Assembly (NCBI RefSeq): GCF_009495745.1
Contig: NZ_WIDQ01000005.1
Span: forward strand, 295,307-359,306
Origin: Niveispirillum sp. SYP-B3756
GTDB lineage: Bacteria > Pseudomonadota > Alphaproteobacteria > Azospirillales > Azospirillaceae
Length of the DNA stretch: 64,000 bases
Reading direction: 5' to 3'
Shown: in pieces, positions 18,682 to 27,219 of the stretch
Position numbering within the stretch: the first letter of the stretch is position 1
How the letters are laid out: each line of letters begins with the position of its first letter
Position numbers and translations under genes: made by a program
The notes under the pieces: generated by a model
Database searches by the model: none
What the model was told of the DNA's origin: nothing
What the model saw: the letters and a program-made list of their open reading frames with translations, nothing else

Positions 18682-19080
18682 ATGAGCGATACCTATGTCA
18701 CGCTCAAAATTCGTGAGGCATTGAAGGCGGCGCAGGGCAACCGCGCCCAGGCGCAGCGCGTGCTGATCACCTGGGCGCTGGATGATGAACAATTGCTGCG
18801 CGGTCTGGCCAAGCCCTTCCTGAAGGCCATTGTTGGCAGCGCGGTGGACCGGGTGGCGCGCGGCGGTGGCATCACCACCGCCTCCCCTGCCCCCGGCCAA
18901 GGCATCCAGCGCGCGGCTAAACCGCAGCCGGGGCCGAAGAAGCTGTCGCCCCAGATGCTGGATGCCATCATCTCCCGCATGGGGACGGGCAGCGGCGATA
19001 TGCCGGAACCGGAACCGCGCGATCAGGCGGATAACCTGAAAGCCCTGGCCGCCGCGTTCACCCAACGCAAGCGGCCCTGA
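18682..19080 (+). CDS. Hypothetical protein, 132 aa
   Basis: Not recognised as a named family. The N-terminal half (MSDTYVTLKIREALKAAQGNRAQAQRVLITWALDDEQLLRGLAKPF) looks like a small helical bundle; it is followed by a Pro/Ala/Gly-rich linker (about residues 62-82) and a short helical C-terminus containing LSPQMLDAIISRMG. No signal peptide or membrane helix. ATG 18682 follows AAGGAG (18670-18675) at good spacing, and codon use matches neighbours, so the gene is probably real. It stands alone after rbsK and before a long non-coding gap. Confidence 0.6.
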   Translation: MSDTYVTLKIREALKAAQGNRAQAQRVLITWALDDEQLLRGLAKPFLKAIVGSAVDRVARGGGITTASPAPGQGIQRAAKPQPGPKKLSPQMLDAIISRMGTGSGDMPEPEPRDQADNLKALAAAFTQRKRP

Positions 19081-19596
19081 GCCCTTGTAAACCCGAAGTC
19101 TGAAAGAAATCCGACCCGGCTAAATCCCGATAATCCCAACCCACCCGAAGGTTGAGCTTCAGGCGGGTTGGAGGCCGACGACTGCCGGCTCGGCACCACG
19201 TGGTGCCGAGCCGAGGGCGCGGATGCACCCGCTCGGCGTCCGAGGGAACACGAAATCCCCCTGAATTCGGTCGCGATCAAGGGGGATTGGCGTTACAAAA
19301 CACGATAAATTTCCAGACAGACGCTCGGACGCACAGCGATCCCCCTTCGATACCGCCCAACAGGGGAATTTCATAACAAGTCTGCTCCACCTTTCAGAAA
19401 ACCAATCAAATAATAAATATTCATATATGTATTAATGAATTAATTTACCCTCTAAGGTACTTTTCCCGTTTCACGACACCACTCAACGTGATACAATTTT
19501 TAATGTATATACCGCTTATACCCCACCACCATGGACATCGTCCCAAAGGGTGTCGTTAAGGCCAGCATCTCCCCTCAGAACCCAGGATGGGCGTCA
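19081..19596. other. 516-bp gap ahead of the eCIS cluster
   Basis: No gene can be supported here. The left part (19140-19300) is GC-rich and holds a 28-bp palindrome. The right part (19375-19530) is abruptly AT-rich, with runs such as AATAATAAATATTCATATATG, and is the natural place for the promoter of the injection-system operon. An in-frame ATG at 19531 would extend the first eCIS protein by 22 residues but has no ribosome binding site. Confidence 0.6.
19186..19213. repeat. 28-bp perfect palindrome
   Basis: Perfect dyad with no loop, centred at 19199/19200 on CCACGTGG and extending 14 bp each way (arm CGGCTCGGCACCAC). It lies about 380 bp upstream of the first eCIS gene. It could be a regulator site, a terminator for the gene at 18682-19080 or a repeat element. 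Confidence 0.75.
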
Positions 19597-20199
19597 ATGG
19601 ATGTTATCCGAAACATTCTTGAAACAATTTGTCGGCTTTCCGATGATTTCCTGCAGAACAGGGAGCGTCGGACCGATGGTTGGGTCGTCCTGTCCAACTT
19701 CAGTGACCATGATGGGAAGTTAAGTGAATCTATTCGTAACAAAATCGTCATGTCAGTCTACAATATAACTCATGAGACAACGATCAGCACTTATACTGCG
19801 GCACAACCCGGTCGGCGGGGCGACTATGCCATTGTACAGCCTCCGCTTTACGTCGATCTTCACCTGATTTTCATGGCGAATTTCATTGACCGCGCCTATC
19901 CGGAAGGACTTGCGGCAATTTCCCGGATTATCAGTTTTTTCCAGCAGACCCCTTGGTTCACCCAGGAAAACGCCCCTCAACTGGATCGCACAGTGGATAA
20001 AATCACGCTGGAATTCGCCGATCTCAGTCCGGTGGATGTGAATTATGTCATGAGTATGCTGGGAACACGCTATTTGCCCAGTGTCTTTTACAAATTGCGA
20101 TTGATCCCCTTCACGTCCAACACCATGTCGGCCAGGGCCTATCCGGCCCGTGGATCGGCGCCGGGCGCGTCCACAGAAAATGGGGAGCAAGATGCGTAG
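19597..20199 (+). CDS. eCIS DUF4255 protein (Pvc16-like cap/tail terminator)
   Basis: First gene of the contractile injection system. About 200 aa with the DUF4255 (Pvc16 N-terminal) pattern: an N-terminal helix (MDVIRNILETICRLSDDFL), VVLSNFSDHDG, IVMSVYNITHETT, then PPLYVDLHLIFMANF and YPEGLAAISRIISFFQQTPWFT. Ends with TFTS/NTMSARAYPARG-like variable tail. In Afp and PVC this protein caps the tube and sheath. ATG 19597 is preferred because the fold starts here and an AGGATGGG element precedes it; ATG 19531 is the alternative. The gene is AT-richer at its 5' end than the rest of the cluster. Overlaps the next gene by 8 bp. Confidence 0.82.
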   Translation: MDVIRNILETICRLSDDFLQNRERRTDGWVVLSNFSDHDGKLSESIRNKIVMSVYNITHETTISTYTAAQPGRRGDYAIVQPPLYVDLHLIFMANFIDRAYPEGLAAISRIISFFQQTPWFTQENAPQLDRTVDKITLEFADLSPVDVNYVMSMLGTRYLPSVFYKLRLIPFTSNTMSARAYPARGSAPGASTENGEQDA

Positions 20200-21424
20200 G
20201 CATGTTCCCTCTTGGCCATTTACCCTGACGAGCGGCGGCGGCCGACCGGCGCATCCGACGGGTTCCGCCAACATGGCTTCAAGCAGCCCGGGCGGCACCC
20301 CTGCCTATAATGGCCGCTTCCGTCCACTCTTCACTGTGCTGATCAGTCACAGCTATTACGATGGCGATGACGACCGGTGCCGGGACTTCCGGATCCAACC
20401 CACACCCACATCCCTGGATCTGATGCAATCCCTGGGACTGGTGTTCAGGGATTGGGGGACCGGCTTTTCCGTCTTCGTGGACGAGGCCAGGCTGGACGGG
20501 CTGGTGAATTATCTGCGGCGACAAAGCAGCAGTGGCGGCCTGTGGTCGTGGCTATCCTTCATCATGGTTCCAACCAACACCGCCTTTGTGGGCATCACCG
20601 CCATGCCCCTGGGCATTGCCCCAATCCGCCTCAATTTTTATATGAGCAATCAGGAAGCCAGGCAGACCACCGACCGGGATGCGATACTGTCGGAGGGACC
20701 GCTTTCCGCCGATATTTTCTACCCTCCCACCGGCACCTTCTTGACCGTGCCGATCCAGCCAGACACCCGGCAGATCTGGGCCATCAACATCGCCGGAGAT
20801 ACGGCCATTCAGCAGGACATCCCGAAACTGGATCAGGATCTGACCCAGTATCAATTGGATTTCAGTACCGTCCCCATGGGGTTGTACTGGATTTACCTTT
20901 TTAACGGGAATGATCTGACACCGCTGTGGCCGTTGCTTTATACAGATACCGGTAAGGTGCCCCTGGGTTTCATTGATCTGATACTCACCCGGCCAACACC
21001 GACAACACCGGGCGTCTATCCTGTTCCACCGGTGGATGAAGGACCGGTTAGTTCGGCCGATATCGGTCACCTGACCTATCTGCTGCGGTTCGAAGCACGG
21101 TCCACCCGGTGGCGTTATTATGTGGCGTCCCAGGCGCCAGGGACGCTGCATGACGTGATTATCCATGGTCAGGGCACGGAATTCAGCCAACAAAGCCGGG
21201 TCATCCTGCCCACCGGGCAGCCGGCGCTCCTGTTCGAGGCGGCCGATGAATTGCCCCTGCGCCAGCAATCTGCCCAACGGTTCCGCTTGCGCGGTGTGCG
21301 GCGGGGGCCCGATGGGCGGGAAAACGCCGTGCGGGTGGAGTGCCTGCCGGTCGCACCGGGTACACCCGTGCGGCCGGGGGTGAGCGAACAGTCCGGCACG
21401 TCTGAGATGTACATCTATGTCTGA
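20192..21424 (+). CDS. eCIS-associated protein of unassigned role, 410 aa
   Basis: Lies between the DUF4255 gene and the sheath gene and is translationally coupled to the former. I do not recognise a named domain. The N-terminal part has a beta-rich look, with FTVLISHSYYDGDDDRCRDF, IQPTPTSLDLMQSLGLVFRDW and FVDEARLDGLVNYLRR; a similar block seems to recur in proteins at this position of bacteroidete and other eCIS loci (recollection, not tested). The middle has IRLNFYMSNQEA and the C-terminal half LTYLLRFEARSTRWRYYVAS, FEAADELPLRQQSAQRFRLRGVR. No signal peptide. Start ATG 20192 has GGGGAG 6 bp upstream. Confidence 0.65.
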   Translation: MRRHVPSWPFTLTSGGGRPAHPTGSANMASSSPGGTPAYNGRFRPLFTVLISHSYYDGDDDRCRDFRIQPTPTSLDLMQSLGLVFRDWGTGFSVFVDEARLDGLVNYLRRQSSSGGLWSWLSFIMVPTNTAFVGITAMPLGIAPIRLNFYMSNQEARQTTDRDAILSEGPLSADIFYPPTGTFLTVPIQPDTRQIWAINIAGDTAIQQDIPKLDQDLTQYQLDFSTVPMGLYWIYLFNGNDLTPLWPLLYTDTGKVPLGFIDLILTRPTPTTPGVYPVPPVDEGPVSSADIGHLTYLLRFEARSTRWRYYVASQAPGTLHDVIIHGQGTEFSQQSRVILPTGQPALLFEAADELPLRQQSAQRFRLRGVRRGPDGRENAVRVECLPVAPGTPVRPGVSEQSGTSEMYIYV

Positions 21425-21496
21425 TCACCCGTCAGGAAACCAGCAGGTACCGGCGGGTGTGGCCACCACCATTCCATCAAGGGGAGAGCGAGTGTC

Positions 21497-23119
21497 ATGT
21501 CCAGTTTGAGGAACCGCAGCACACCCGGCGTCTATACTACCGAACTGCCGGCCTTCCCGCCTTCCATTGTCGGCGTGGCGACGGCGGTGCCGATCTTTAT
21601 CGGCTACACTGATTTCGCCAAGAACCCGTCCACCGGCAAACAAGCCTATTCAGAGGCGATCGAGTTGGGCTCCATGGCCGATTATTACAGCTGGTTTGGC
21701 TATGGCTATGATGCGAAATACGCAGTAGAAGAAGTCACAGCAGCGGACAATTACGATTTTCAGGCCACCAAAAAAGATGGCAAGGTAGGCTATTTCATAA
21801 TCACAAATACTGAAGTGACCAACGACAAAACAGTTCAGTTCAACCTATTCAATGCTGTAAAGTTGTTCTACGATAATGGTGGTGGCACCTGCTATGTCGT
21901 GTCTGTCTGCAACTATGGCGGCGTGAAATCCACCGATCCCTATTCCGGGGCCGGTGTCGCCATCACCAAGGACAAGCTGATTGAAGGCTTGAGTGTGGCA
22001 GAGGACAAGGTCGGCCCCACCATGACCGTGGTGCCCGACGCCTGTCTGCTGGCCGATGACGATTATGGCGCGGTGGTGCGCAAAATGCTGGACCAGGCCG
22101 CCAGCTTGCAGGACCGGGTTGCCATTCTGGATTTGCCGGGGGCCATGGATTCCACCAAATGGACCAAGACCGGCCTGGCCGAACAGCGGGCTACATTCTA
22201 CGCCGAGATTGCCGCCGCATCGGCATCGTTCAGCTATGGCGCCGCCTATGCCCCGGCCATGCAGACCACTTTGATGAATATCAGCGATGTGGACTATACC
22301 AACCTGCAGCCGAACCAGGACGCCAGCGACCTGTTGAAGAGCCTGCTGGAGACCCAGGCTAAATCCTCCTATAAGGATGCCAGCCTGACGGAAGTCGAAA
22401 ATAAGATCAACGATGCATTTCCCACCAGCCTCGAAAGTCCGACGGTCACTGGCGCAAGCAACATCCAGGCCCTCGACAATTACCTGGTCAATGCCCTGCC
22501 GTTGATGAGCCAGGTGCAGGACATCCTGGTGGGCAAGCTGAATGCCGCCCCGCCCAGCGGCGCCATGGCCGGCATCTGGACCCGCAACGACAATACCAAT
22601 GGCGTCTGGAACGCCCCGGCCAACATGACCGTCGCTTCGGTCACCGCCCCGGAAGTGCTGCTGACTGACGCCGATCAGGGCGACTACAACAAGCCTCTGA
22701 ATGGCAATGCCATCGATATCCTGCGCGCCTTCACCAACCGGGGCACTGTGGTGTGGGGGGCCCGTACCCTGGATGGCAACAGCGCCGATTACCGCTATAT
22801 CCAGGTGCGCCGGACCCTGATCTATGTCGAACAGTCGATCAAGACGGCGCTTCAGCCCTTTGTCTTCGCCGCCAATGACGGCAAGACCTGGGTCACGGTC
22901 ACATCGATGATCTCCAATTTCCTGACCGGACTATGGACCCAGGGCGGCCTGATGGGCGACACCGCCAGCGATGCCTTTTCGGTCCAGTGCGGACTGGGGT
23001 CAACCATGACCGCCCAGGATATCCTGGATGGCTACATGGTGGTGGCGGTCACCTTGCAGATGATCCACCCGGCCGAATTCATCGAACTGACCTTCACCCA
23101 ACAGATGCAGGGCGCCTGA
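21497..23119 (+). CDS. eCIS contractile sheath protein
   Basis: Forms the contractile outer sheath that drives the tube into a target. 540 aa, phage tail sheath family. Seen: N-terminal STPGVYTTELPAFPPSIVGVATAVPIFIGYT, the usual start of Pvc2-type sheaths; VQVRRTLIYVEQSIKTALQPFVFAAND and the C-terminal YMVVAVTLQMIHPAEFIELTFTQQMQ, which forms the strand exchanged between subunits. Residues of about 75-130 and 220-330 vary and form the outer domain. Only one sheath gene is present, against three in Afp and PVC. ATG 21497 follows GGGGAGAGCGAG. Confidence 0.93.
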   Translation: MSSLRNRSTPGVYTTELPAFPPSIVGVATAVPIFIGYTDFAKNPSTGKQAYSEAIELGSMADYYSWFGYGYDAKYAVEEVTAADNYDFQATKKDGKVGYFIITNTEVTNDKTVQFNLFNAVKLFYDNGGGTCYVVSVCNYGGVKSTDPYSGAGVAITKDKLIEGLSVAEDKVGPTMTVVPDACLLADDDYGAVVRKMLDQAASLQDRVAILDLPGAMDSTKWTKTGLAEQRATFYAEIAAASASFSYGAAYAPAMQTTLMNISDVDYTNLQPNQDASDLLKSLLETQAKSSYKDASLTEVENKINDAFPTSLESPTVTGASNIQALDNYLVNALPLMSQVQDILVGKLNAAPPSGAMAGIWTRNDNTNGVWNAPANMTVASVTAPEVLLTDADQGDYNKPLNGNAIDILRAFTNRGTVVWGARTLDGNSADYRYIQVRRTLIYVEQSIKTALQPFVFAANDGKTWVTVTSMISNFLTGLWTQGGLMGDTASDAFSVQCGLGSTMTAQDILDGYMVVAVTLQMIHPAEFIELTFTQQMQGA

Positions 23120-23150
23120 TCGCCACTGTCCGCATAGATAGGAGAGAACC

Positions 23151-23600
23151 ATGACCGGTGAAGTCCAAAACGATATTTGGCCACTTCCTAAATTTTACTT
23201 CTCTGTCCAGATCGGCAGTGACACGGTCAGCTTCCAGGAAGTGACCGGGCTGGATTCAGAAGCCCGGGTGATCGAGTACCGGCACGGCGACAGCCCCAGC
23301 TTCTATCCCATCAAGATGCCGGGTCTGGGCAAGGTCAGCAACGTGACCATGCGCAAGGGCATCTTCGTCAATGACAGCACCCTGTGGAACTGGTTCAACC
23401 AGATCAAGATGAACACCATCTCCCGCCAAACGGTGGTGATCAATCTGCTGGATGAAACCGGCACACCGAAGATGGTGTGGACCCTGAACAATGCCTGGCC
23501 CACCAAGGTGACCGGCACCGACCTGAAGTCGGAAGGCAATGAGGTTGCGGTGGAAAGTGTGGAAGTGGCCTATGAAACCCTGGTCATCTCCGCGCCATGA
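23151..23600 (+). CDS. eCIS inner tube protein 1
   Basis: 149 aa, phage tail tube (T4 gp19-like) family. Features: WPLPKFYFSVQIGSDTVSFQEVTGLDSEARVIEYRHGDSPSF, MPGLGKVSNVTMRKGIF and WTLNNAWPTKVTGTDLKSEGNEVAVESVEVAYE. Stacked hexamers make the lumen through which the cargo passes; this copy is the likely main tube (Pvc1-like). GGAGAGA site before ATG 23151. Follows the sheath gene, as in most eCIS. Confidence 0.92.
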   Translation: MTGEVQNDIWPLPKFYFSVQIGSDTVSFQEVTGLDSEARVIEYRHGDSPSFYPIKMPGLGKVSNVTMRKGIFVNDSTLWNWFNQIKMNTISRQTVVINLLDETGTPKMVWTLNNAWPTKVTGTDLKSEGNEVAVESVEVAYETLVISAP

Positions 23601-23640
23601 TCCGGTACCCCAGGGATACCCATGACGGCGGAACGGCCGG

Positions 23641-24168
23641 ATGAACGACACCTACTACCCTGTGCCAGGGTTCCGGTTCACCGTCGTCGTGGCGGGAACC
23701 GGAACTCCTTTACAGTTGGCAAGCCGTGCCGACACCAGCTTCGAGGAGGTCTCCGGTCTTGATGCCCAGATTGAGACCGAGCCGCTGAAGGAAGGCGGGG
23801 AAAACCGCTTTGTCTATCAGCTGCCATCCCAGACCAAATCCCCGAATCTGGTACTGAAACGCGGCTATGTCACCGCCCCGTCCTTTCTGTCGGAATGGGC
23901 GGCACAGACGGTGGGGTCCAGCCTGTCGCTCCCCATCCTGACCCAAAGCCTGGTGGTGATGCTGTTGGGGGAAAATGGCTGGCCCCTGGTGGCGTGGAAC
24001 GTGGCCAACGCCTGGCCAGTGCGCTGGGTGACAGGTCCGTTGAATGCCCAGGAGAACAAGGTCTTGACCGAAATACTGGAATTTTCCTGTACCTACATCA
24101 CCCGCGTTCCGCTGAATGAACAGTTGGTCATGGTACCGGCGGTGGCCGGCCTGATCCGGACGCAGTGA
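23641..24168 (+). CDS. eCIS inner tube protein 2 (tube initiator-like)
   Basis: 175 aa, second gp19-like tube protein, diverged from the first: YPVPGFRFTVVVAGTG, SFEEVSGLDAQIETEPLKEGGENRFVYQLP, PNLVLKRGYVTAPSFLSEW and VANAWPVRWVTGPLNAQENKVLTEILEFSCTYI. The longer form with an insertion after the first strand resembles Pvc5/Afp5-type proteins that join the tube to the spike. Begins 41 bp after the first tube gene. Confidence 0.88.
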   Translation: MNDTYYPVPGFRFTVVVAGTGTPLQLASRADTSFEEVSGLDAQIETEPLKEGGENRFVYQLPSQTKSPNLVLKRGYVTAPSFLSEWAAQTVGSSLSLPILTQSLVVMLLGENGWPLVAWNVANAWPVRWVTGPLNAQENKVLTEILEFSCTYITRVPLNEQLVMVPAVAGLIRTQ

Positions 24169-24193
24169 CCATTCTAACCAAGGTGCGTTGAGA

Positions 24194-24394
24194 ATGCCGC
24201 TGGAAGTATCGGAAATCGCGGTCCGCATGGCGGTGGGCGACGGCAAAAAAGCCACCGGTCGGGACGATTCCGGAACCGAACCGGGCGATCCATGCGGGGG
24301 TTGCGCACCGCTGCCGCCTGACCAGATGGAGGAGATCATCGCCCGCTGCGTGCGCCAGGTGTTGCTGGCCATGCGCCGGCAGGAGGCACGCTGA
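24194..24394 (+). CDS. eCIS small protein, DUF5908 family
   Basis: 66 aa. The N-terminal MPLEVSEIAVRMAV strand and the C-terminal MEEIIARCVRQVLLAMRRQEAR helix frame a variable Gly/Pro/Cys linker (GTEPGDPCGGCAPLPPDQ); this is the DUF5908 (Pvc6-like) pattern seen in almost all eCIS loci between the tubes and the LysM hub. Role not established. One bp from the next gene. A TTG six bases upstream is an alternative start. Confidence 0.78.
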   Translation: MPLEVSEIAVRMAVGDGKKATGRDDSGTEPGDPCGGCAPLPPDQMEEIIARCVRQVLLAMRRQEAR

Positions 24395-24395
24395 T

Positions 24396-25097
24396 ATGTT
24401 CGGCAGCAGCCTGCAGAAGATGACCATCACCGCCTATTCCAACGCGGACTTCACATCTCCGGTCGGCACACCGTTCACGGTGTGGATCAACCCGGCCAGC
24501 TACACCTACAATTACAAGATCAAGTACAATAACCGGCAGGCCCAGGGCAGCAACGGCCCGTCGCCCGATTTCAACCGGATCGGTGCCGACTGCGTGTCGT
24601 TCGACCTGATGTTCGACACCACCGGAATCATTCCCAGCCCTGTCCCCGGCAAATCAAACGCACCAACGGACGGGGTGGCCGGACTGATTGAGGACTTCAA
24701 GGCGCTGGTGCTGGATATGAACGGGAAGATTCACAGCCCGAATTATGTGAAGCTTTCCTGGGCCCAGTTGCAGTTTCAGTGCCGGATGGAATCCCTGTCC
24801 ATCGTCTATACCCTGTTCAAACCCGACGGCACGCCGATCCGCGCCAAGGCGTCGGTGACCTTCCTGGGCTTCACCAGCAATCAGGAACTGGCGAAGGAAG
24901 CGAACAAGAATTCCCCTGACCTGACCCATGCCGTGACGGTGGCGGCCGGTGACACCCTGCCCGCCCTGTGCCACCGCATCTATGGCAGCAGCCTTTATTA
25001 CCTGAGGGTGGCGGAGGCCAACGGCCTGACCGATTTCCGCCAACTGGTGCCCGGCACCCAACTGCTGTTCCCCCCTCTGTCCGGAGCTGGCCAATGA
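24396..25097 (+). CDS. eCIS baseplate hub protein with C-terminal LysM
   Basis: 233 aa. N-terminal domain (about 1-170) matches the Pvc7/Afp7 baseplate hub adaptor: PFTVWINPASYTYNYKIKYNNRQAQGS, CVSFDLMFDTTGI and KASVTFLGFTS. The C-terminus (about 180-230) is a LysM fold, VAAGDTLPALCHRIYGSSLYYLRVAEANGL and PGTQLLFPPL, which inside these baseplates serves as structural contact rather than peptidoglycan enzyme (gp53-like). Its stop overlaps the start of the spike gene. Confidence 0.88.
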   Translation: MFGSSLQKMTITAYSNADFTSPVGTPFTVWINPASYTYNYKIKYNNRQAQGSNGPSPDFNRIGADCVSFDLMFDTTGIIPSPVPGKSNAPTDGVAGLIEDFKALVLDMNGKIHSPNYVKLSWAQLQFQCRMESLSIVYTLFKPDGTPIRAKASVTFLGFTSNQELAKEANKNSPDLTHAVTVAAGDTLPALCHRIYGSSLYYLRVAEANGLTDFRQLVPGTQLLFPPLSGAGQ

Positions 25098-26893
25098 CCG
25101 CCCCCTCCCCCGTGCAGGTGGCCGGTGCCACGGCCAGCTTCACCATCAAGGCCAATGGTACCGCCATCGACGGTGCCTGGCAGGTGCTGTCCGTCGATAT
25201 CTGGACCGGTGTCAACAAGCTGCCCAAGGCACGGGTCGTGCTGTATGACGGCAGTGCTGCCACCGAAAGCTTCCCCATCAGCGCCTCATCCGCCTTTGTG
25301 CCCGGGGCAAAGCTGGAAATATCCCTGGGCTATGACAGCAAGGAAACCGTCCTGTTCACCGGGTTGGTGTTTCGACTGGGGCTGGAGATCAGTGAGAACG
25401 ATGCCTCCCGGCTGGTGGTGGAGGCGACGGACAAGGCTATGGCGATGACCCTGGCCCGCCACAACGCCATTTATGAGAATATCACCGACAGTGCGCTGAT
25501 CGAAAAACTGATCGGCAATGCCGGGCTGGCAAAGAATGTCACCTCCACCAGCGCCCAGCAGCCCACCATTGTGCAATATTACAGCACCGACTGGGATCTG
25601 ATGGTGATCCGCGCCCAGTTGAACAGCATGGTGGTGATGGTGGAAGCCGCCAAGGTGACGGTGGCCCCGCCCGATACCGCTGCGGCCCCGGTGCTGACCC
25701 TGACTTTCGGCGATTCCATCCTGGATTTCCAGGCGGAGCTGGACGCTTCCACCCAATACGCCGCCAGCGCCATGAAAAGCTATGCCTGGGATCCGGCGAC
25801 CCAGAAGCTGGCCAGCTCCGGCACCGCCAGCGCCAATGTAACCGAGGCGGGCAACCTGTCATCCGCCACGCTGGCCAAGGTGTTCAATGTCAGCCTCTAC
25901 CCGCAGCAGACCGGGGGCGAGCTGCCGACGGCGGACCTGACCGCCTGGTCCTCGGGGGCGCTGCTGAAAAGCAAGCTGTCAAAAATTCGCGGCATGGTGG
26001 CCTTCCAGGGCAGCCCGCTGGCAAAGATGGGGAATATGGTCACCCTGGCCGGGGTGGGAGACCGTTTCAACGGCAATGTGTACGTCGCCGCCGTCCATCA
26101 CAACCTGACCGAAGGGTTCTGGAAGACGACCCTGGAATTCGGCCTGCCCTTCGCCTGGTTTTCCGCCACCGCCCCGGACATCCCCGCCCCCGGGGCGGCG
26201 GGCCAGTTGCCGCCGGTCGGCAATCTGCAGACCGGCATCGTGCAGAAGCTGGACCAGGATCCGGAAGGCGAATTCCGCGTCTATGTTACCCTGCCGCTGC
26301 TCCAGGCCACCGGAACCCTGGGGGTGTGGGCGCGGCTGGGCAGTTTCTACGCCTCCAACGGCATCGGTGCCGAATTCTATCCCGAAATCGGGGACGAGGT
26401 GGTGGTCGCCTTCATGAATGACGATCCCCGCTTTCCGGTTATCGTCGCCAGCCTGTACAGCAAGAAATATAAACCGCCGGTCCCCCCGGCTGCCGCCAAC
26501 AATCAGAAGACCATCGTCACCAGATCCAAACTGCGGCTGGATTTCTTCGAGGACAAGAAGGCGGTGGAGATTTCCACACCCGGTGGCCACAATTTCCGCA
26601 TGGATGAGGACGCCAAGACCATTACGCTGAAGGATCTGAAAGGCAACAAGCTGACCATGGCCCCGGAGGGCATCACCATCGAAAGTGCCGGCAAGATGAC
26701 CCTGAATGCCAAGGGCGACATCGCCATCAACAGCCAGGCCAACATATCGGTGAGCGCTGCCAAGAATGTGGACATCTCCGGTCTCAGCATCAGCGAGAGC
26801 GCCCAGAAAGACTATGCCGCCGAGGGGGCCAATACCACCCTCAAGGGCAAGACCGCGGTCACCATTCAGGGCGCCATGGTGAAGATCAATTGA
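25094..26893 (+). CDS. eCIS central spike protein (VgrG-like, Pvc8)
   Basis: 599 aa trimeric spike, fusion of gp27-like hub domains (about 1-360) and a gp5 OB-fold plus beta-helix (about 370-599). Seen: VLFTGLVFRLGLEISENDASRLVVEATDKAM, WDLMVIRAQLNSMVV, then EFRVYVTLPLLQ and YPEIGDEVVVAFMNDDPRFPVIVASLYSKK, typical of the VgrG/gp5 OB fold. The C-terminus is a repetitive beta-helix (KLTMAPEGITIESAGKMTLNAKG, ISVSAAKNVDISG). No extra effector domain at the end. ATG 25094 overlaps the upstream stop. T6SS VgrGs look similar, but the neighbours are eCIS genes. Confidence 0.9.
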   Translation: MTAPSPVQVAGATASFTIKANGTAIDGAWQVLSVDIWTGVNKLPKARVVLYDGSAATESFPISASSAFVPGAKLEISLGYDSKETVLFTGLVFRLGLEISENDASRLVVEATDKAMAMTLARHNAIYENITDSALIEKLIGNAGLAKNVTSTSAQQPTIVQYYSTDWDLMVIRAQLNSMVVMVEAAKVTVAPPDTAAAPVLTLTFGDSILDFQAELDASTQYAASAMKSYAWDPATQKLASSGTASANVTEAGNLSSATLAKVFNVSLYPQQTGGELPTADLTAWSSGALLKSKLSKIRGMVAFQGSPLAKMGNMVTLAGVGDRFNGNVYVAAVHHNLTEGFWKTTLEFGLPFAWFSATAPDIPAPGAAGQLPPVGNLQTGIVQKLDQDPEGEFRVYVTLPLLQATGTLGVWARLGSFYASNGIGAEFYPEIGDEVVVAFMNDDPRFPVIVASLYSKKYKPPVPPAAANNQKTIVTRSKLRLDFFEDKKAVEISTPGGHNFRMDEDAKTITLKDLKGNKLTMAPEGITIESAGKMTLNAKGDIAINSQANISVSAAKNVDISGLSISESAQKDYAAEGANTTLKGKTAVTIQGAMVKIN

Positions 26894-26918
26894 GCGCCCC
26901 CAACCACAGGAGCCGCCT

Positions 26919-27215
26919 ATGACGTTCGCCGCCCGCATGACCGACATGCACACCTGCCCGCAACAGACCCCGGGCGTACCGCCCATTCCCCATGTGGGCG
27001 GACCGGTGCTGGCCGGGGAACCCACTGTGCTGATCGGCGGGCTGGCGGCGGCACGGGTGGGGGACGCGTGCCTCTGCGTCGGGCCGCCGGACAGCATCGC
27101 CAAGGGGTCCGCCACGGTGAAGATCGGCGGCAAACCCGCCGCCCGCATGGGCGATACCACCGCCCATGGTGGCAAGATCCTGACTGGCTGGCCCACCGTG
27201 ATGATCGGGGGCTGA
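26919..27215 (+). CDS. PAAR-domain spike tip protein
   Basis: 98 aa, a PAAR cone that sharpens the spike apex. Repeated strand-turn units with P-A-A-R-x-G-D: FAARMTDMHTCP, LAAARVGDACLCVGPPD and KPAARMGDTTAHGG, ending in GWPTVMIGG. His and Cys residues in the loops (His11, Cys13, Cys46, Cys48 region and His near 85) are placed as zinc ligands of PAAR proteins. GGAG site before ATG 26919. Corresponds to Pvc10. Confidence 0.9.
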   Translation: MTFAARMTDMHTCPQQTPGVPPIPHVGGPVLAGEPTVLIGGLAAARVGDACLCVGPPDSIAKGSATVKIGGKPAARMGDTTAHGGKILTGWPTVMIGG

Positions 27216-27219
27216 ACCC

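Noticed and set aside
19531..19596. ATG at 19,531 as start of the DUF4255 gene
   Set aside because: No ribosome binding site, and the added residues look unlike the start of the family; kept as an alternative only.
24396..27215. Type VI secretion system because of VgrG- and PAAR-like genes
   Set aside because: No TssJ, TssL, TssM, ClpV or Hcp gene; the ATPase, DUF4255, DUF5908 and tape-measure proteins are eCIS-specific.
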